Shown here: positions 27,544-38,263 of the stretch, in pieces | Layout of the letters: every line of letters begins with the position of its first letter | Numbering within the stretch: position 1 is the stretch's first letter | DNA from: an uncultured Desulfovibrio sp. | Lineage (GTDB): Bacteria > Desulfobacterota > Desulfovibrionia > Desulfovibrionales > Desulfovibrionaceae | Direction of reading: 5' to 3' | Assembly (NCBI GenBank): GCA_913060505.1 | Contig: CAJXRQ010000002.1 | Span: 175,425 to 239,424, forward strand | Length of the DNA stretch: 64,000 nt | Notes under the pieces: generated by a model | Told to the model about the DNA's origin: nothing | Seen by the model: the letters and a program-made list of their open reading frames with translations, nothing else | Database searches by the model: none | Position numbers and translations under genes: made by a program

Positions 27544-28548
27544 TTAGCTTCCGGGCTTTTTTGTTTGGTTATTTTCTTTCTGTTTTTTTGCTGAAGGCTT
27601 TTTCTCCACTGCGCACTCTTTGCCTGTATCAATAACGTTTTTACAGAGACCTCCAACCTTTTTACCATCCCATGAAGCCGAATCTTCCAACGGCTCCACA
27701 TGAATAGTGATTTGTGCGTTGGCTAAGTCCTTGTGAATGGCATTTTCGATTTGCAGGCATAAGTCGTGTGATTCCTTGACGCTGCTTTTTCCTGAAACCA
27801 AGAGGTGAAAGTCGATGAAACGTGAAGCACCGGATTTACGCGTACGTAAGGCATGGTAGGCATTTTGTTCGCCGATGTTGTCTGCAATGGCTTGTGCGAT
27901 TTTGTAGACTTCCTTTTGCGGTAACGCGTCGTCCATGAGGCCACCCGCAGACCGTTTGATAAGGTCGAAGCCTGTTCGAACAATATTCAGTGCCATTATG
28001 CAGGCGATGACTGGGTCCAGTATTTGCCATTGCGGGGCTACTAAAAGGATTGCCAGTCCGGCCACCAGTCCCACAGAGGTCCAGACGTCCGTGAGCAGAT
28101 GTTTTGCATCAGCTTCCAGTGTGATGGAGTCAAAACGTTTTGCTGCGCGGAGCATAAGTTTTGCCGTGATATAGTTAACTACGGAAGAGAGTAGTGCCAG
28201 AAAGAGTCCCGGCCCAAGACTTTGTACCGGATGGGGATTCATAAAGCGTTCGATTGCTGCGTAACTGATACCTGCTGCGGCTATGATAATCAGCATTCCC
28301 TCAGCGCCCGAAGCGAAATATTCCGCCTTGCCATGTCCATAGGCGTGATTGCGGTCTGCTGGCCGCAAGGCAATGGTTAATGCTACGAGAGCCAGAACTC
28401 CTGCCGTAAGGTTGACGAACGTTTCCATCGCATCGGAAAGAAGTCCTACTGATCCAGTCAGGCCCCATGCTCCGAATTTAAGTCCCAACGTGACTAGCGA
28501 AGCCATGATGGAATAGTAGACAAATTGTTTGGGAGAGTCTGAATTCAT
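27544..28548 (-). CDS. Cation diffusion facilitator family transporter
   Basis: Inner-membrane divalent-metal/proton antiporter (334 aa) with six transmembrane helices (SVGLLSDAMETFVNLTAG in TM2, HGKAEYFASGAEG before TM3, ADAKHLLTDVWTSVGL in TM5 with the HxxxD metal motif) and a cytoplasmic C-terminal ferredoxin-like domain. Substrate (Zn, Fe or Mn) cannot be fixed from motifs. The last 20 residues are a Lys-rich low-complexity tail. Convergent with hflX; a GC-rich stem and T-run around 27530-27565 overlaps its 3' end and may terminate hflX. Confidence 0.9.
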   Translation of the reverse strand: MNSDSPKQFVYYSIMASLVTLGLKFGAWGLTGSVGLLSDAMETFVNLTAGVLALVALTIALRPADRNHAYGHGKAEYFASGAEGMLIIIAAAGISYAAIERFMNPHPVQSLGPGLFLALLSSVVNYITAKLMLRAAKRFDSITLEADAKHLLTDVWTSVGLVAGLAILLVAPQWQILDPVIACIMALNIVRTGFDLIKRSAGGLMDDALPQKEVYKIAQAIADNIGEQNAYHALRTRKSGASRFIDFHLLVSGKSSVKESHDLCLQIENAIHKDLANAQITIHVEPLEDSASWDGKKVGGLCKNVIDTGKECAVEKKPSAKKQKENNQTKKPGS

Positions 28549-28618
28549 GTAATGTCCTTTCTGGTAGGGCTTCTGGTATTATCCAACATAGGTATTGCCG
28601 ATTTGAAACGTCAACCGG

Positions 28619-28646
28619 AAAAAAAAGGCCCCGGCGGACCGGGGCA
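28619..28646 (-). terminator. Terminator of plsY
   Basis: Read leftward: GCCCCGG-tccg-CCGGGGC followed by CTTTTTT, directly after the plsY stop codon. Confidence 0.9.
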
Positions 28647-28657
28647 TGAGAATGTCG

Positions 28658-29254
28658 TTATGCTTTTTGCTTTTTACTCTTGCGCCATGGCTTTTCTTCA
28701 CCGTTTGCCAGACGTTGTATGTTGTCCCTATGACGCCAGAACATGAGTACCATGAGTATTACCGCAACAGGAAGTAGGTGAAAATTTCCGGAAAGAAGCG
28801 AGAAAAGAGGTAGGCAGACAGCAAAAGTCAGAGACCCCATGCTGACATAGCCGGAAAGACCTATTACTGCGGCGCAGGCGGCCACTGCAAACAATGCCGG
28901 CCAGAATGAAGCCGCGAGAAAAACACCTATTGTTGTGGCAACGGCTTTTCCTCCTTTCCAGTTCAGGAAAGGAGAGTATACGTGCCCCAGCACAGCTCCG
29001 AGCATGACGATGGACAGCAGCAGCCATCCCGCTCCCCATATGTTTGCCATGATTACAGGAATTGCTCCTTTCATCACGTCCAGTACAAGCACGGCAATGC
29101 CGTAACGAGTCCCACAGAGACGTGCAACGTTGGTGGCGCCAGTATTGCAACTGCCATCCTTGCGCGGGTCAATATTCCTGAACGTTTTGGCAATATATAA
29201 ACCAAATGGCAGTGAGCCGATGAAGAAAGCAAAAAGAATCAGAACTATGGACAT
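28658..29254 (-). CDS. plsY: Acyl-phosphate:glycerol-3-phosphate acyltransferase PlsY
   Basis: Membrane enzyme (198 aa) making lysophosphatidic acid from acyl-phosphate and glycerol-3-phosphate, the first acylation of phospholipid synthesis. PlsY motifs: GSLPFGLYIAK, GSCNTGATNVARLCG and the GGKAVATTIGV loop, within about five membrane spans. AAGGAGTGGAAC precedes the ATG. Typical length, with nothing odd. Confidence 0.95.
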   Translation of the reverse strand: MSIVLILFAFFIGSLPFGLYIAKTFRNIDPRKDGSCNTGATNVARLCGTRYGIAVLVLDVMKGAIPVIMANIWGAGWLLLSIVMLGAVLGHVYSPFLNWKGGKAVATTIGVFLAASFWPALFAVAACAAVIGLSGYVSMGSLTFAVCLPLFSLLSGNFHLLPVAVILMVLMFWRHRDNIQRLANGEEKPWRKSKKQKA

Positions 29255-29324
29255 GTTCCACTCCTTGAAAATTCACGAATCGAGTTCATGGACAATAGCT
29301 GTTTTGGACAATTTTGAAAAGTAA

Positions 29325-29831
29325 TCAGGCCTTTCTACGTACTGCGGGGCGAATATGCTCTATAACCCGTTTCAGGCTGGTTTCGGACTCTTCAGTCGTC
29401 AATTGTTCAACTTTGTCCCGTTCCACAAACATGACAGCTCCGCATGGGCACATTTCCGCACAGGCCGGGTTCATTCCCAGATCTCGGCGAGATGCACAAA
29501 GGTCACATTTGCGTACAGCTACACCCGTGGCCGTGGCAAAAATGGCTCCGAACGGGCAGGCCAGGATGCACTGGCGGGTTTCACAGCCACGACAGAGCAT
29601 TGTCTGGAGTACCAGTGCCCCATCTCTGTCTTTTGCGATTGCTCCTTTTTTGCAAACCTTAGCGCAGTGGGCCTCTTCGCAATGATGACAGTATAGAGGG
29701 ACCATCAAACCGTCGCGTGTGCGTGTCATGTGGATTCGCGGCTTGTCATTGATGAAGCCGCATACCGCCTCGCACGTTTCGCAGCCTATGCACTTGCTGT
29801 AGTCGACAAATAACGTTTTTTGCGCACTCAT
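29325..29831 (-). CDS. Four-cluster ferredoxin-like electron transfer protein
   Basis: Fe-S protein (168 aa) of the HycB/CooF/AorA type with 16 cysteines in four motifs: CIGCETCEAVC, CHHCEEAHCAKVC, CRGCETRQCILAC, and CDLC followed by CAEMC. This predicts four [4Fe-4S] clusters. No signal peptide, so cytoplasmic. It overlaps the upstream FAD-oxidoreductase gene by ATGA (4 bp), so the two surely act together. The dehydrogenase or terminal partner is not adjacent. Confidence 0.85.
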   Translation of the reverse strand: MSAQKTLFVDYSKCIGCETCEAVCGFINDKPRIHMTRTRDGLMVPLYCHHCEEAHCAKVCKKGAIAKDRDGALVLQTMLCRGCETRQCILACPFGAIFATATGVAVRKCDLCASRRDLGMNPACAEMCPCGAVMFVERDKVEQLTTEESETSLKRVIEHIRPAVRRKA

Positions 29832-30886
29832 GGCCGCCCTTCCTTGTATCGTTCCTGCTCCGAGAAACAGGCGTCCGGGTCATGACTTTTCATGTCCAGC
29901 CAGTTGGCGAGGGAGCGGGCTGCCTTGAGCCCGGACTCAACAGCCTTTCCAACTTTGCTCGGTCCGCTGAGTACATCTCCTGCCACAAAAACATTGTTTA
30001 TAGCAGTCATATTTAGCCAGCGGACATCGCCTTTACGGATGTTTTCCAACCCTAGCTCGCCAGCGAAGGGAGGCGTGGGGATTTCTCCAATAGCTCCGAT
30101 GACTGTATCTGCCGGTAGGGTTCTTTTGCCTTCCGGTCCTTCCACTTCCAAGGCTTGCACCTCTGCCTTTCCCAATATGGCTGTGGGCGATGTCTTTTCG
30201 ACCCATGTTGCCCCCAGTTCCAGCAGGCGGTCTATTTCAAAGGTGCCGCAGGGTGCGTCCTCCTTGGTGCGTCGATAGACAACGGAAACCTTGGCCGCAT
30301 CCAGATGGAGCGCGGCGTGAGCTGCGTCCATGGCTGAGTGGCCTGCTCCAATGACGATCACGTTTTTCCCGGTTACGTCTGGGGTGTGCATGTTGCGCGT
30401 GTCATAGCGGGCGGCTCTGATGGGGAAGAGAAATTCCAGACCGGAGTATACGCCCGCCAGCTTCTCGCCGGGGATGCCAAGTCTCCGGGATTTCCATGAT
30501 CCCGTGCAGATGATTACAGCATCATGGTTTTCCACCAGTTCTCCCAGGCCAATCATGTCCCAGGAAAAATGGTCACCTTCTTCTTCGTGCAAGGGGGCCG
30601 AACAACACACCTTGGTCTTGCAGTGAAAGTTAACACCAAGTGAGCGTTCCAGAATGAGGACACCCGCATCAATCCGTGCTGAAGGAATACGATGACTGGG
30701 AATGCCAAAGGTCATGAGACCTCCGGGTTTGGGCAGCTTGTCATAAACCTCGACCTGGTACCCCAGGCCGCCGAGGTAGCCTGCTGCGGCCAGGCCTGAC
30801 GGTCCTGCTCCGATCACCGCCACCTTTCGTCCATTGGGCGGTAAAGGGGCATTGCGCAGAAAGTTGAAGTTCATGGCTTCGTTCAT
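29828..30886 (-). CDS. GltD-like FAD/NAD(P) oxidoreductase
   Basis: Flavoprotein (352 aa) of the glutamate-synthase small-subunit family without the N-terminal Fe-S domain: FAD motif KVAVIGAGPSGLAAAGYL (about 21-38), GGLMTFGIPSHR, NAD(P) motif NVIVIGAGHSAMDAAH, and a final FVAGDVLSGPSKVGKAVESG. It probably moves electrons between NAD(P)H and the overlapping ferredoxin. A ferredoxin plus GltD-like pair is known as AorA/AorC of tungsten aldehyde oxidoreductase complexes, but no aldehyde oxidoreductase gene is here. True GltD is less likely, because no gltB is adjacent. Confidence 0.82.
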   Translation of the reverse strand: MNEAMNFNFLRNAPLPPNGRKVAVIGAGPSGLAAAGYLGGLGYQVEVYDKLPKPGGLMTFGIPSHRIPSARIDAGVLILERSLGVNFHCKTKVCCSAPLHEEEGDHFSWDMIGLGELVENHDAVIICTGSWKSRRLGIPGEKLAGVYSGLEFLFPIRAARYDTRNMHTPDVTGKNVIVIGAGHSAMDAAHAALHLDAAKVSVVYRRTKEDAPCGTFEIDRLLELGATWVEKTSPTAILGKAEVQALEVEGPEGKRTLPADTVIGAIGEIPTPPFAGELGLENIRKGDVRWLNMTAINNVFVAGDVLSGPSKVGKAVESGLKAARSLANWLDMKSHDPDACFSEQERYKEGRP

Positions 30887-30919
30887 GGCTTTCTCCGAAA
30901 ATGGTTCGAGGTGGGCTGG

Positions 30920-32965
30920 TTAATCTTCCAGAGCCTCGGCAACCTTTATTTCATTGGTCAACGGATCTATCCGTCCAAAATTGATTTGGAATCGTTGCCC
31001 CGGATAGAGCTTGTCGCCCAGAAGTTTCCGAGGAGCGCGAACATTGATTTGCAGTTCTGGGATGGCAAGGCTGGGCAGGGGCCCGTTTTCATCAACCACA
31101 ATGGCTTCCCGGAATTTTTTTCTTTCCCGGGAAAGGTAGTGCAGTTTCCAATAGCGCGGACGGAAACGCTGTACTTGCGAAACCGCTCCCATGCGGGGGG
31201 AAAGATGTGTGAGCAGGGATTCCAGCTTTTCGGCATCAAGCCTCGGTTGTCCTTTTTCCAGCATTGAGCAGACTTGTGACATGTTTATGAAATCAAGGTA
31301 GCGGCGCAAAGGCGATGTGATAGACGTGTAGGCCGGAACGCCGAGCGCTGCATGCCGCTTGGGTTGCAATTCCGTGCTGGCTGGTAACAATAATCTCACG
31401 CGAGGCAGAATCTCGGCCGGGTCCGTGAAAATTCCTGCGGAATCGGCGGGCAGGGCTATGTCCTGCGTCCTGTGGAGCAAAGGAACATCATTTTCTTTAC
31501 CCCAGAGTGCGAGTCCACAGTTCGCCAGTATCATGAATTCGCTGACAATGAGTTCGGCTTCGGGGCACGGTGTTTTCATGACGACATTGACTTGGGCCTC
31601 TGCGCCTTCCCCCTCAACGGTCACGACTGGTTCTGGTTTACGGATAATGCATGCTCCGTTGGCTATGCGTCCTTGAACAAGAAGTTCAGCCAGTTCGTGG
31701 GCCAGGGCAAGGTGCTCATCCGCCCCTTGTTCCATTGCCGTTTCGGCATTTTCATAGGTGTCGTTCTTCTGGACACGCACCCATCCGGTTCGGGGAATAA
31801 CCGCTTGAATGGAACCGTCCGGTCCCAAATCGAACGTTGTTATCATGGCCGGACGAATTTTGTTTTCGAATAGGCTGTAAAGCCCGATTCCCAGTTCTTC
31901 GGGCATCATATGAGTCGAGCCTTCAGGCAGATAAATACTCGAGGCCCTGTCAAAAACCTCTCTGTCCAGATCCGAGCCGAAGTCCCAGGCGAGCATTGGA
32001 CGGGCCAATGCTAATTGCAATTGGAAACCGTCTTCAGTGCGGGATACATGGAATGCGTCGTCTATGTCTCGGGTTGTGTTGCCGTCAATGCTTACAAAAG
32101 GTGTTGCTTCCGGCTCGCCTTGAAGCGCTTCGAATCGAGTGAACTGTTCGGCCAAGGCCTGCTCATGCCGTTTACTCCAAGTGTTCCCCCATTCATATCC
32201 GGCTTCATCCAGCAAGTAGTTGTGGTGCAGAGGAAGGATTCCCCATTTCTGGGCCAATAACAGGGCGAGGTGTGGCAAATCCGGCAACCCCTTGCGTACC
32301 GCCGTCCAAATTTTTTCGTTTTTTTCGTCGCTATGTTTGGCGATCTGGTCCAGAAGCAACTGTCTGAGGTGGCTGGCAACCTCCTCATCCATGTGTGGAA
32401 TAGACGGTGTGGCTCCTCGCATGCGTGCTTCCCACAGGTTTCTGAAAAGGTCGACTCCTGCTCTGACAACGGCTTCCCGTTCCTTTTCTTCTGCCTGTGT
32501 CTGCAAGCGAACTTCCACGGTCGCTTCTGGATATATTTCAAAGTAGGGAGGACGAAATTTGAAATGAGTTTTGGCTGAAAGCATTGCCCGGCCAAGGGCG
32601 GCGAGATGGTCCGGCCCAGCGTCTTCCCAAAGCAGGTCTGCGAACCAGGTCAGTTTTGCCTTTTCCAGCTCTCCCTGCGCAAGATCCCAAAGTTCCATGA
32701 CATCCAGACCTGCCTGGATTTCTCCGCGTCGTTGCTGGTGAGCGTTGAGCCTGTCCTGAATTTCCTGTTTGGTGGAGGAGGGATCATGTCCAGGACCGTA
32801 CCATGGCAATATGCGGGATGCCGGAAGTTTCATCTCCCGTTTGTTGATGGTCCATATTCTCAGCTTCCCTGATTGCTCTTCAAGGACCCAGGCGAGTTGT
32901 GGTTGATCACCGTGCATGAATTCCACCACGGCTCCGGGACGAATATGGGTCAGCGATTTTGTCAT
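30920..32965 (-). CDS. RNase II/RNB-domain exoribonuclease
   Basis: 3'-5' exoribonuclease (681 aa). The RNB catalytic segment is FVSIDGNTTRDIDDAFHV (Asp cluster, about residues 285-300), with SPLRRYLDFINMSQ in the C-terminal part of the domain and a short OB/S1-like tail. The start is moved from 33085 to the ATG at 32965, preceded by GAGGAG. The N-terminal third lacks obvious cold-shock motifs, so it is closer to the short RNase II-like group than to RNase R. 33 bp separates it from the GltD-like gene downstream. Confidence 0.88.
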   Translation of the reverse strand: MTKSLTHIRPGAVVEFMHGDQPQLAWVLEEQSGKLRIWTINKREMKLPASRILPWYGPGHDPSSTKQEIQDRLNAHQQRRGEIQAGLDVMELWDLAQGELEKAKLTWFADLLWEDAGPDHLAALGRAMLSAKTHFKFRPPYFEIYPEATVEVRLQTQAEEKEREAVVRAGVDLFRNLWEARMRGATPSIPHMDEEVASHLRQLLLDQIAKHSDEKNEKIWTAVRKGLPDLPHLALLLAQKWGILPLHHNYLLDEAGYEWGNTWSKRHEQALAEQFTRFEALQGEPEATPFVSIDGNTTRDIDDAFHVSRTEDGFQLQLALARPMLAWDFGSDLDREVFDRASSIYLPEGSTHMMPEELGIGLYSLFENKIRPAMITTFDLGPDGSIQAVIPRTGWVRVQKNDTYENAETAMEQGADEHLALAHELAELLVQGRIANGACIIRKPEPVVTVEGEGAEAQVNVVMKTPCPEAELIVSEFMILANCGLALWGKENDVPLLHRTQDIALPADSAGIFTDPAEILPRVRLLLPASTELQPKRHAALGVPAYTSITSPLRRYLDFINMSQVCSMLEKGQPRLDAEKLESLLTHLSPRMGAVSQVQRFRPRYWKLHYLSRERKKFREAIVVDENGPLPSLAIPELQINVRAPRKLLGDKLYPGQRFQINFGRIDPLTNEIKVAEALED

Positions 32966-32999
32966 GGACTCCTCTATGTGCTGCTTACGGACAGGAAAA

Positions 33000-33040
33000 G
33001 GCTTCGCGGGGTCCTTTGGGATTCCCCCCCCCGCGAAGCC
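33000..33040 (-). terminator. Hairpin terminator after the AICAR transformylase gene
   Basis: GGCTTCGCGGGG / CCCCGCGAAGCC stem (12 bp). Read leftward it is followed by only TTTTCC, so termination may be weak. The loop contains a C7 run. Confidence 0.6.
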
Positions 33041-33111
33041 AAGGTTGCTTATACCGTATTCCGGGCTGGAATTCCAGCCACGCAATCCGTTTGTTTTTTT
33101 CTCTGCCGAGG

Positions 33112-34386
33112 TCAGTGTTTGAAGGAACGCTGGCCTGTGAAGACCATGGCTACCTGAGGAGTTGCTTCATTTACAGCCTGTATGATTTCATGGTCGCGGA
33201 TTGAACCGCCAGGTTGGGCTATAGCTGTAATGCCTTCGTCAATGCACAGGTCCACACCGTCGCGGAATGGGAAGAATCCATCGGAAACGGCCACAGAACC
33301 GGGCAGGCCTCCATGGGCTTCCTTGGTCCGTGATTCTATGGATTCGAGTGCTCCGGCCAACTCTTCATCGTTCCGGGCTGCAAGTTTAAGTTCGAACAGG
33401 GATTTTCCCAATTCATTGAAGGACAGCATGTCTGCATATTTGGTGTAGGCTTTGTTGATGGCCAACAAAACACAACCGACCCTGTCCTGTTCTCCTGTTC
33501 CGATGGCGGTGGTTGTTCCGTCCTTAACGAACAGTACCGAGTTTGATGTCACCCCGGCTTCGACTGCCCATGCGAAGAGCAGGTCATCAGCTTCCTTGGC
33601 TGAAGGGGCACGAGCCGTGAATGCTTCTCCGTCTTTTTCTGCCGCTCCCGGAATGAAATCGTCTGTGGAGAGAATGCGGTTGCGGAAGGAATATTGAATA
33701 ACCATGCCGCCATCCATGAGCGATTTGATGTCCAGAAACGGTTCCTTGCTAAATGTTTCCAGATTGTTGATTCCCGGGATTTCCAGAATGCGGAGGTTTT
33801 TACGTTTTTTGAGTTCTTCAAGGGCCTCTGGCTCGAATGCAGGAGCGGCTACCACTTCGAAGTACGCGTTGTTGATGATGTCCGCCGTTTCTTTGTCCAG
33901 CGTACGATTGACGACGATGGCTCCACCAAAGGCGGCGATGCGATCGCATTCGAAGGCCCGTTTCATTGCCTTGGAGAGACCTTCTTCAGTCCATGCCGCG
34001 CCGCAGGGATTATTGTGCTTGAGGATGACCGCTGCAGGTTTGGCTGAAAGATATTGTAAGATATTCAGGCCGTTGTCCACGTCCGTGAGATTTATTTTTC
34101 CGGGATGTTTACCCGCTTGAAGCATGTTGGATTCACTCAGGGCGGAGACCAAGCCCATGCCCGGGCCTCTGAATTTTACGCCGCCGACTTCCAGTTCGCT
34201 TTTTTTGAGTTCAAAAAGCGCGGCGGGTTGATCCGGGTTTTCTCCGTAGCGCAACCCTTTGGTTTCGCCTTCGATATCCCAGGTCCGTTTTGTAAAGACC
34301 ATTTCCTGGTCGCCGACTTTCAACGTGAGTTCACTGGGAAAAGGGTCCTGTTGAAGAGTTTTGTACATCTTCTTGAGATCGCTCAT
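33112..34386 (-). CDS. purH: AICAR formyltransferase (stand-alone PurH C-terminal domain)
   Basis: Formylates AICAR with 10-formyl-tetrahydrofolate (424 aa). Signatures of the transformylase half: LRYGENPDQPAALF, LKHNNPCGAA, IAAFGGAIVVNR, and AQPGGSIRDHEII plus TGQRSFKH at the C-terminus. The cyclohydrolase domain is absent; it is encoded at 25157-25753. The start is moved from 34542 to the ATG at 34386 because of GGGAGAT upstream and because the added 52 residues look non-coding. Divergent from a chemoreceptor gene. Confidence 0.92.
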   Translation of the reverse strand: MSDLKKMYKTLQQDPFPSELTLKVGDQEMVFTKRTWDIEGETKGLRYGENPDQPAALFELKKSELEVGGVKFRGPGMGLVSALSESNMLQAGKHPGKINLTDVDNGLNILQYLSAKPAAVILKHNNPCGAAWTEEGLSKAMKRAFECDRIAAFGGAIVVNRTLDKETADIINNAYFEVVAAPAFEPEALEELKKRKNLRILEIPGINNLETFSKEPFLDIKSLMDGGMVIQYSFRNRILSTDDFIPGAAEKDGEAFTARAPSAKEADDLLFAWAVEAGVTSNSVLFVKDGTTTAIGTGEQDRVGCVLLAINKAYTKYADMLSFNELGKSLFELKLAARNDEELAGALESIESRTKEAHGGLPGSVAVSDGFFPFRDGVDLCIDEGITAIAQPGGSIRDHEIIQAVNEATPQVAMVFTGQRSFKH

Positions 34387-34531
34387 TTTATATCTCCCAT
34401 GGTTCAAGGGTGGGTGCAAGACCGCTTGTGTCGTTTGGCGGTGCGTGATGTGGTGCGCAAATAGCACAGCTCTGAGGGGGCGGCAATCAGGTGTTTCGGA
34501 CCGTAAATAATTTTTTATTCCTATTATTTTG

Positions 34532-34566
34532 TAAATTATCATTCGACTATTGCTGACAATTTGTCA
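34532..34566 (+). promoter_or_regulatory. Candidate FliA-type promoter and palindrome before the chemoreceptor gene
   Basis: TAAA at 34532 and GCTGACAA at 34552 resemble the sigma-28 consensus TAAA-N15-GCCGATAA (6 of 8 in the -10, spacer one base long). The perfect palindrome TGACAA-T-TTGTCA (34554-34566) overlaps the -10. Chemoreceptor genes are classic FliA targets, but the match is imperfect. Confidence 0.35.
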
Positions 34567-34623
34567 TGGTGAAGTTGAGAAAATTCTTTTTTACCGTTGA
34601 CGCCTATATCCGCAGGAGGAGCT

Positions 34624-36312
34624 ATGAAGCGTTTCAAGGATTGGGGAATGTCCTCCAAGATTCTCATCCTTTTTGGTGGGATGTCTGTTGCCATACTTGC
34701 AGGTATGCTTTTTTACTTTTTGCCTTCGGTGACGACTTCTCTCATGGATGAGAAGCGTCAAGCTCTCTCCAATACCGTGGATGTTGCATATGCTCTTGTT
34801 GAAGAGTTTGGCGAACTGGCTCGTTCCGGGAAGATGGACAGACAAGAGGCCATGAATCAGGCCGCCAAGGAAGTTAGCCACTTGCGTTATGGCGGTAATG
34901 AATATTTTTGGATCAACGATCTCAAACCCGTTATGATCAATCATCCCATTAAGCCGGCGCTTAACGGCAAGGATCTTTCAGGAATCAAGGATGAAAACGG
35001 CGTATTTCCTTTTAAGGAAATGGCCAATGTTTCCCGAGAGAAGGGAAAGGGGTACGTTGAATACGTTTGGCCCAAGCCTGGATCGACGCAGCCTCAGCCA
35101 AAAATTTCCTATGTGAAGTTATACAAGCCATGGGGATGGGTAGTCGGAAGCGGGATCTATGTGGACGACGTATATGCCCAAATAAACGTAATGCGTATGA
35201 AAATGCTAATCCCCACAGTGGTGCTGTTGGTGATTATCTTCGGTTTGGTTCTGATGGTCGTCCGATCCATTGTTAGTCCGTTGCAGCATGCCGTGGATAT
35301 CTCGGAACGCATGTCGCAAGGAGATTTGAGCATGGAAGTCCCCCCCAGCAATGGCGATGAAGCTGGACAGGTGCTCAGATCCATGCGGCACATGGTGGAC
35401 AGGCTCAAGCAAATTGTTGCCGAAGTTTCGCAAGCCGCAGAAAATGTGACTGGTGGTAGTGAAGAACTCGCTTCGGCCTCCATGGAACTTTCGCAGGGCG
35501 CGAGTACACAGGCCTCGGCAGTGGAAGAGGTCTCGGCATCCATGGAAGAAATGACTTCCAGCATCAGTCAGAATGCCAGTAATGCCAAGACAACGGATTC
35601 AATTGCCCTCAAGGCGTCTTCTGACACGGCCAAAGGAGGCGAGGCAGTACGCAATACCGTTACTGCCATGAAGGAAATTGCTGAGAAAATTTTGATTGTC
35701 GAAGAAATTGCTCGGCAGACGAATTTGCTTGCACTCAACGCAGCTATTGAGGCTGCACGCGCAGGAGAACATGGAAAGGGCTTTGCCGTGGTGGCAGCCG
35801 AAGTTCGCAAACTGGCTGAACGTTCAGGACAGGCTGCCGCTGAGATTAGTGAGTTGTCCTCGGACAGCATGCAGGTTGCAGAAGAGGCTGGAGGACTTCT
35901 GGAGCGAATTGTTCCTGATATCAACAAGACCGCTGAACTCGTTCAGGAGATAGCTTCAGCCAGTGATGATCAAAACGCCGGTGCGGAACAGGTTAATACC
36001 GGTATTCAGGATTTGAATAAGGTCGTTCAGCAAAATGCTTCGGCTTCGGAAGAAGTTGCTTCAACGGCCGAGGAGCTTTCCAGTCAGGCTGAACTGCTTC
36101 AGGATACGCTGCGTTTCTTCAAGTTGGACAGGATGACCATGAATATGCTTGCAAAAGGACAATCTGCAGGAGGAAAGAATACAAAAACAACCATGAAGAC
36201 CAAGCCCAAGGCCTTGAGCGGTAAAGCTCCTGCTTCGTCAGGCGGGAAGTCGCAAGTCCAGGATAACGGCATTGATCTTACAATGGATGACGAAGACTTT
36301 GAACGCTTCTAG
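34624..36312 (+). CDS. Methyl-accepting chemotaxis protein with single Cache domain
   Basis: Transmembrane chemoreceptor (562 aa). Order: TM1 (about 12-32), periplasmic sCache_2 sensor (about 35-185, with [16 protein letters not shown] and [17 protein letters not shown]), TM2 (about 195-215), HAMP, then the signalling coiled coil with the hairpin tip [25 protein letters not shown]-type region. sCache_2 receptors often bind small organic acids; the ligand is unknown. The start is set at 34624, after AGGAGGAGCT. The C-terminal 40 residues are Lys/Ser-rich without a CheR-binding pentapeptide. Single gene between divergent purH and a terminator. Confidence 0.93.
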   Translation: MKRFKDWGMSSKILILFGGMSVAILAGMLFYFLPSVTTSLMDEKRQALSNTVDVAYALVEEFGELARSGKMDRQEAMNQAAKEVSHLRYGGNEYFWINDLKPVMINHPIKPALNGKDLSGIKDENGVFPFKEMANVSREKGKGYVEYVWPKPGSTQPQPKISYVKLYKPWGWVVGSGIYVDDVYAQINVMRMKMLIPTVVLLVIIFGLVLMVVRSIVSPLQHAVDISERMSQGDLSMEVPPSNGDEAGQVLRSMRHMVDRLKQIVAEVSQAAENVTGGSEELASASMELSQGASTQASAVEEVSASMEEMTSSISQNASNAKTTDSIALKASSDTAKGGEAVRNTVTAMKEIAEKILIVEEIARQTNLLALNAAIEAARAGEHGKGFAVVAAEVRKLAERSGQAAAEISELSSDSMQVAEEAGGLLERIVPDINKTAELVQEIASASDDQNAGAEQVNTGIQDLNKVVQQNASASEEVASTAEELSSQAELLQDTLRFFKLDRMTMNMLAKGQSAGGKNTKTTMKTKPKALSGKAPASSGGKSQVQDNGIDLTMDDEDFERF

Positions 36313-36336
36313 GATTTGAATATCCCATAAAGCTTG

Positions 36337-36367
36337 AAAGCCTCCTGTTGCAGCAGGGGGCTTTTTC
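36337..36367 (+). terminator. Terminator of the chemoreceptor gene
   Basis: AAAGCCTCCTG / CAGGGGGCTTT stem followed by TTTTC, 25 bases after the stop codon. Confidence 0.85.
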
Positions 36368-36496
36368 ATTGATCTTGCCGGGATGTTCGGAATTTTACGT
36401 TTGGCGGGTTCGGATGTTTTCTGTTATGGGTTACTCCGTGCGCGTGCGCCAAATGGTGTGCATGGCAAATACGTACTACGAGGAATTATAATAGTA

Positions 36497-36874
36497 ATGG
36501 CTGAATCCTATTTGGAAAAAGCATTGGTAAAGCTTGCGCGTCAACTCAATGCTTACGATGAAGCTTCTCTCATGAGCCTTTGGGAGAAATATGCCGAGCA
36601 GGTCAGGCATTTTGAGCCGACCAAACGTTGGGAAGAATCTGTGATTATGTTCAATATGATCCAGTCCATACGTTTCAAGAATCAGCTTTTCAATTTCAAC
36701 TGGGCGCAATCACGGGAACCTGATGCCGAAATGCCAACAGATTTGGCTGCCTTGACTGCGCTGGAAAAACGTAAAAGTCCTGTGAGTGAACCTGAAGTGC
36801 CAGAAGAATCGGAAACCGAAACTTCTCGGGAACGTCATAAGGGCAAGATCCTCAAACTGCCCCCAAAAGAATAG
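36497..36874 (+). CDS. Conserved hypothetical protein, Glu-rich C-terminus
   Basis: Soluble protein of 125 aa that I do not recognise as a named family. The N-terminal 75 residues are well ordered and helical (YLEKALVKLARQLNAYDEAS, LWEKYAEQVRHFEPTKRWEE), ending in QLFNFNWAQ. The C-terminal third is Glu/Pro/Ser-rich and closes with GKILKLPPKE. The ATG at 36497 is preferred to the ORF-track start at 36383 because a coherent N-terminus and GAGGAATT lie there. It is followed by purA after 103 bp and may share its transcript. No catalytic motif is visible. Confidence 0.7.
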   Translation: MAESYLEKALVKLARQLNAYDEASLMSLWEKYAEQVRHFEPTKRWEESVIMFNMIQSIRFKNQLFNFNWAQSREPDAEMPTDLAALTALEKRKSPVSEPEVPEESETETSRERHKGKILKLPPKE

Positions 36875-36974
36875 CGTTGGGGGGAAGCTTTTCTCTTTTT
36901 TAATGTATTAATGCAAATTCTTTTATGACAAGGCGTCGATGCCGCAGTTGTTCGCGGGTGCGCCCAAGGAGTGA

Positions 36975-38252
<1,278 letters not shown>

Positions 38253-38263
38253 GAGAAGCGGCG

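Noticed and set aside
33021-33031. Poly-C run as a phase-variation tract
   Set aside because: It lies in the loop/stem of an intergenic terminator, not in a gene or promoter.
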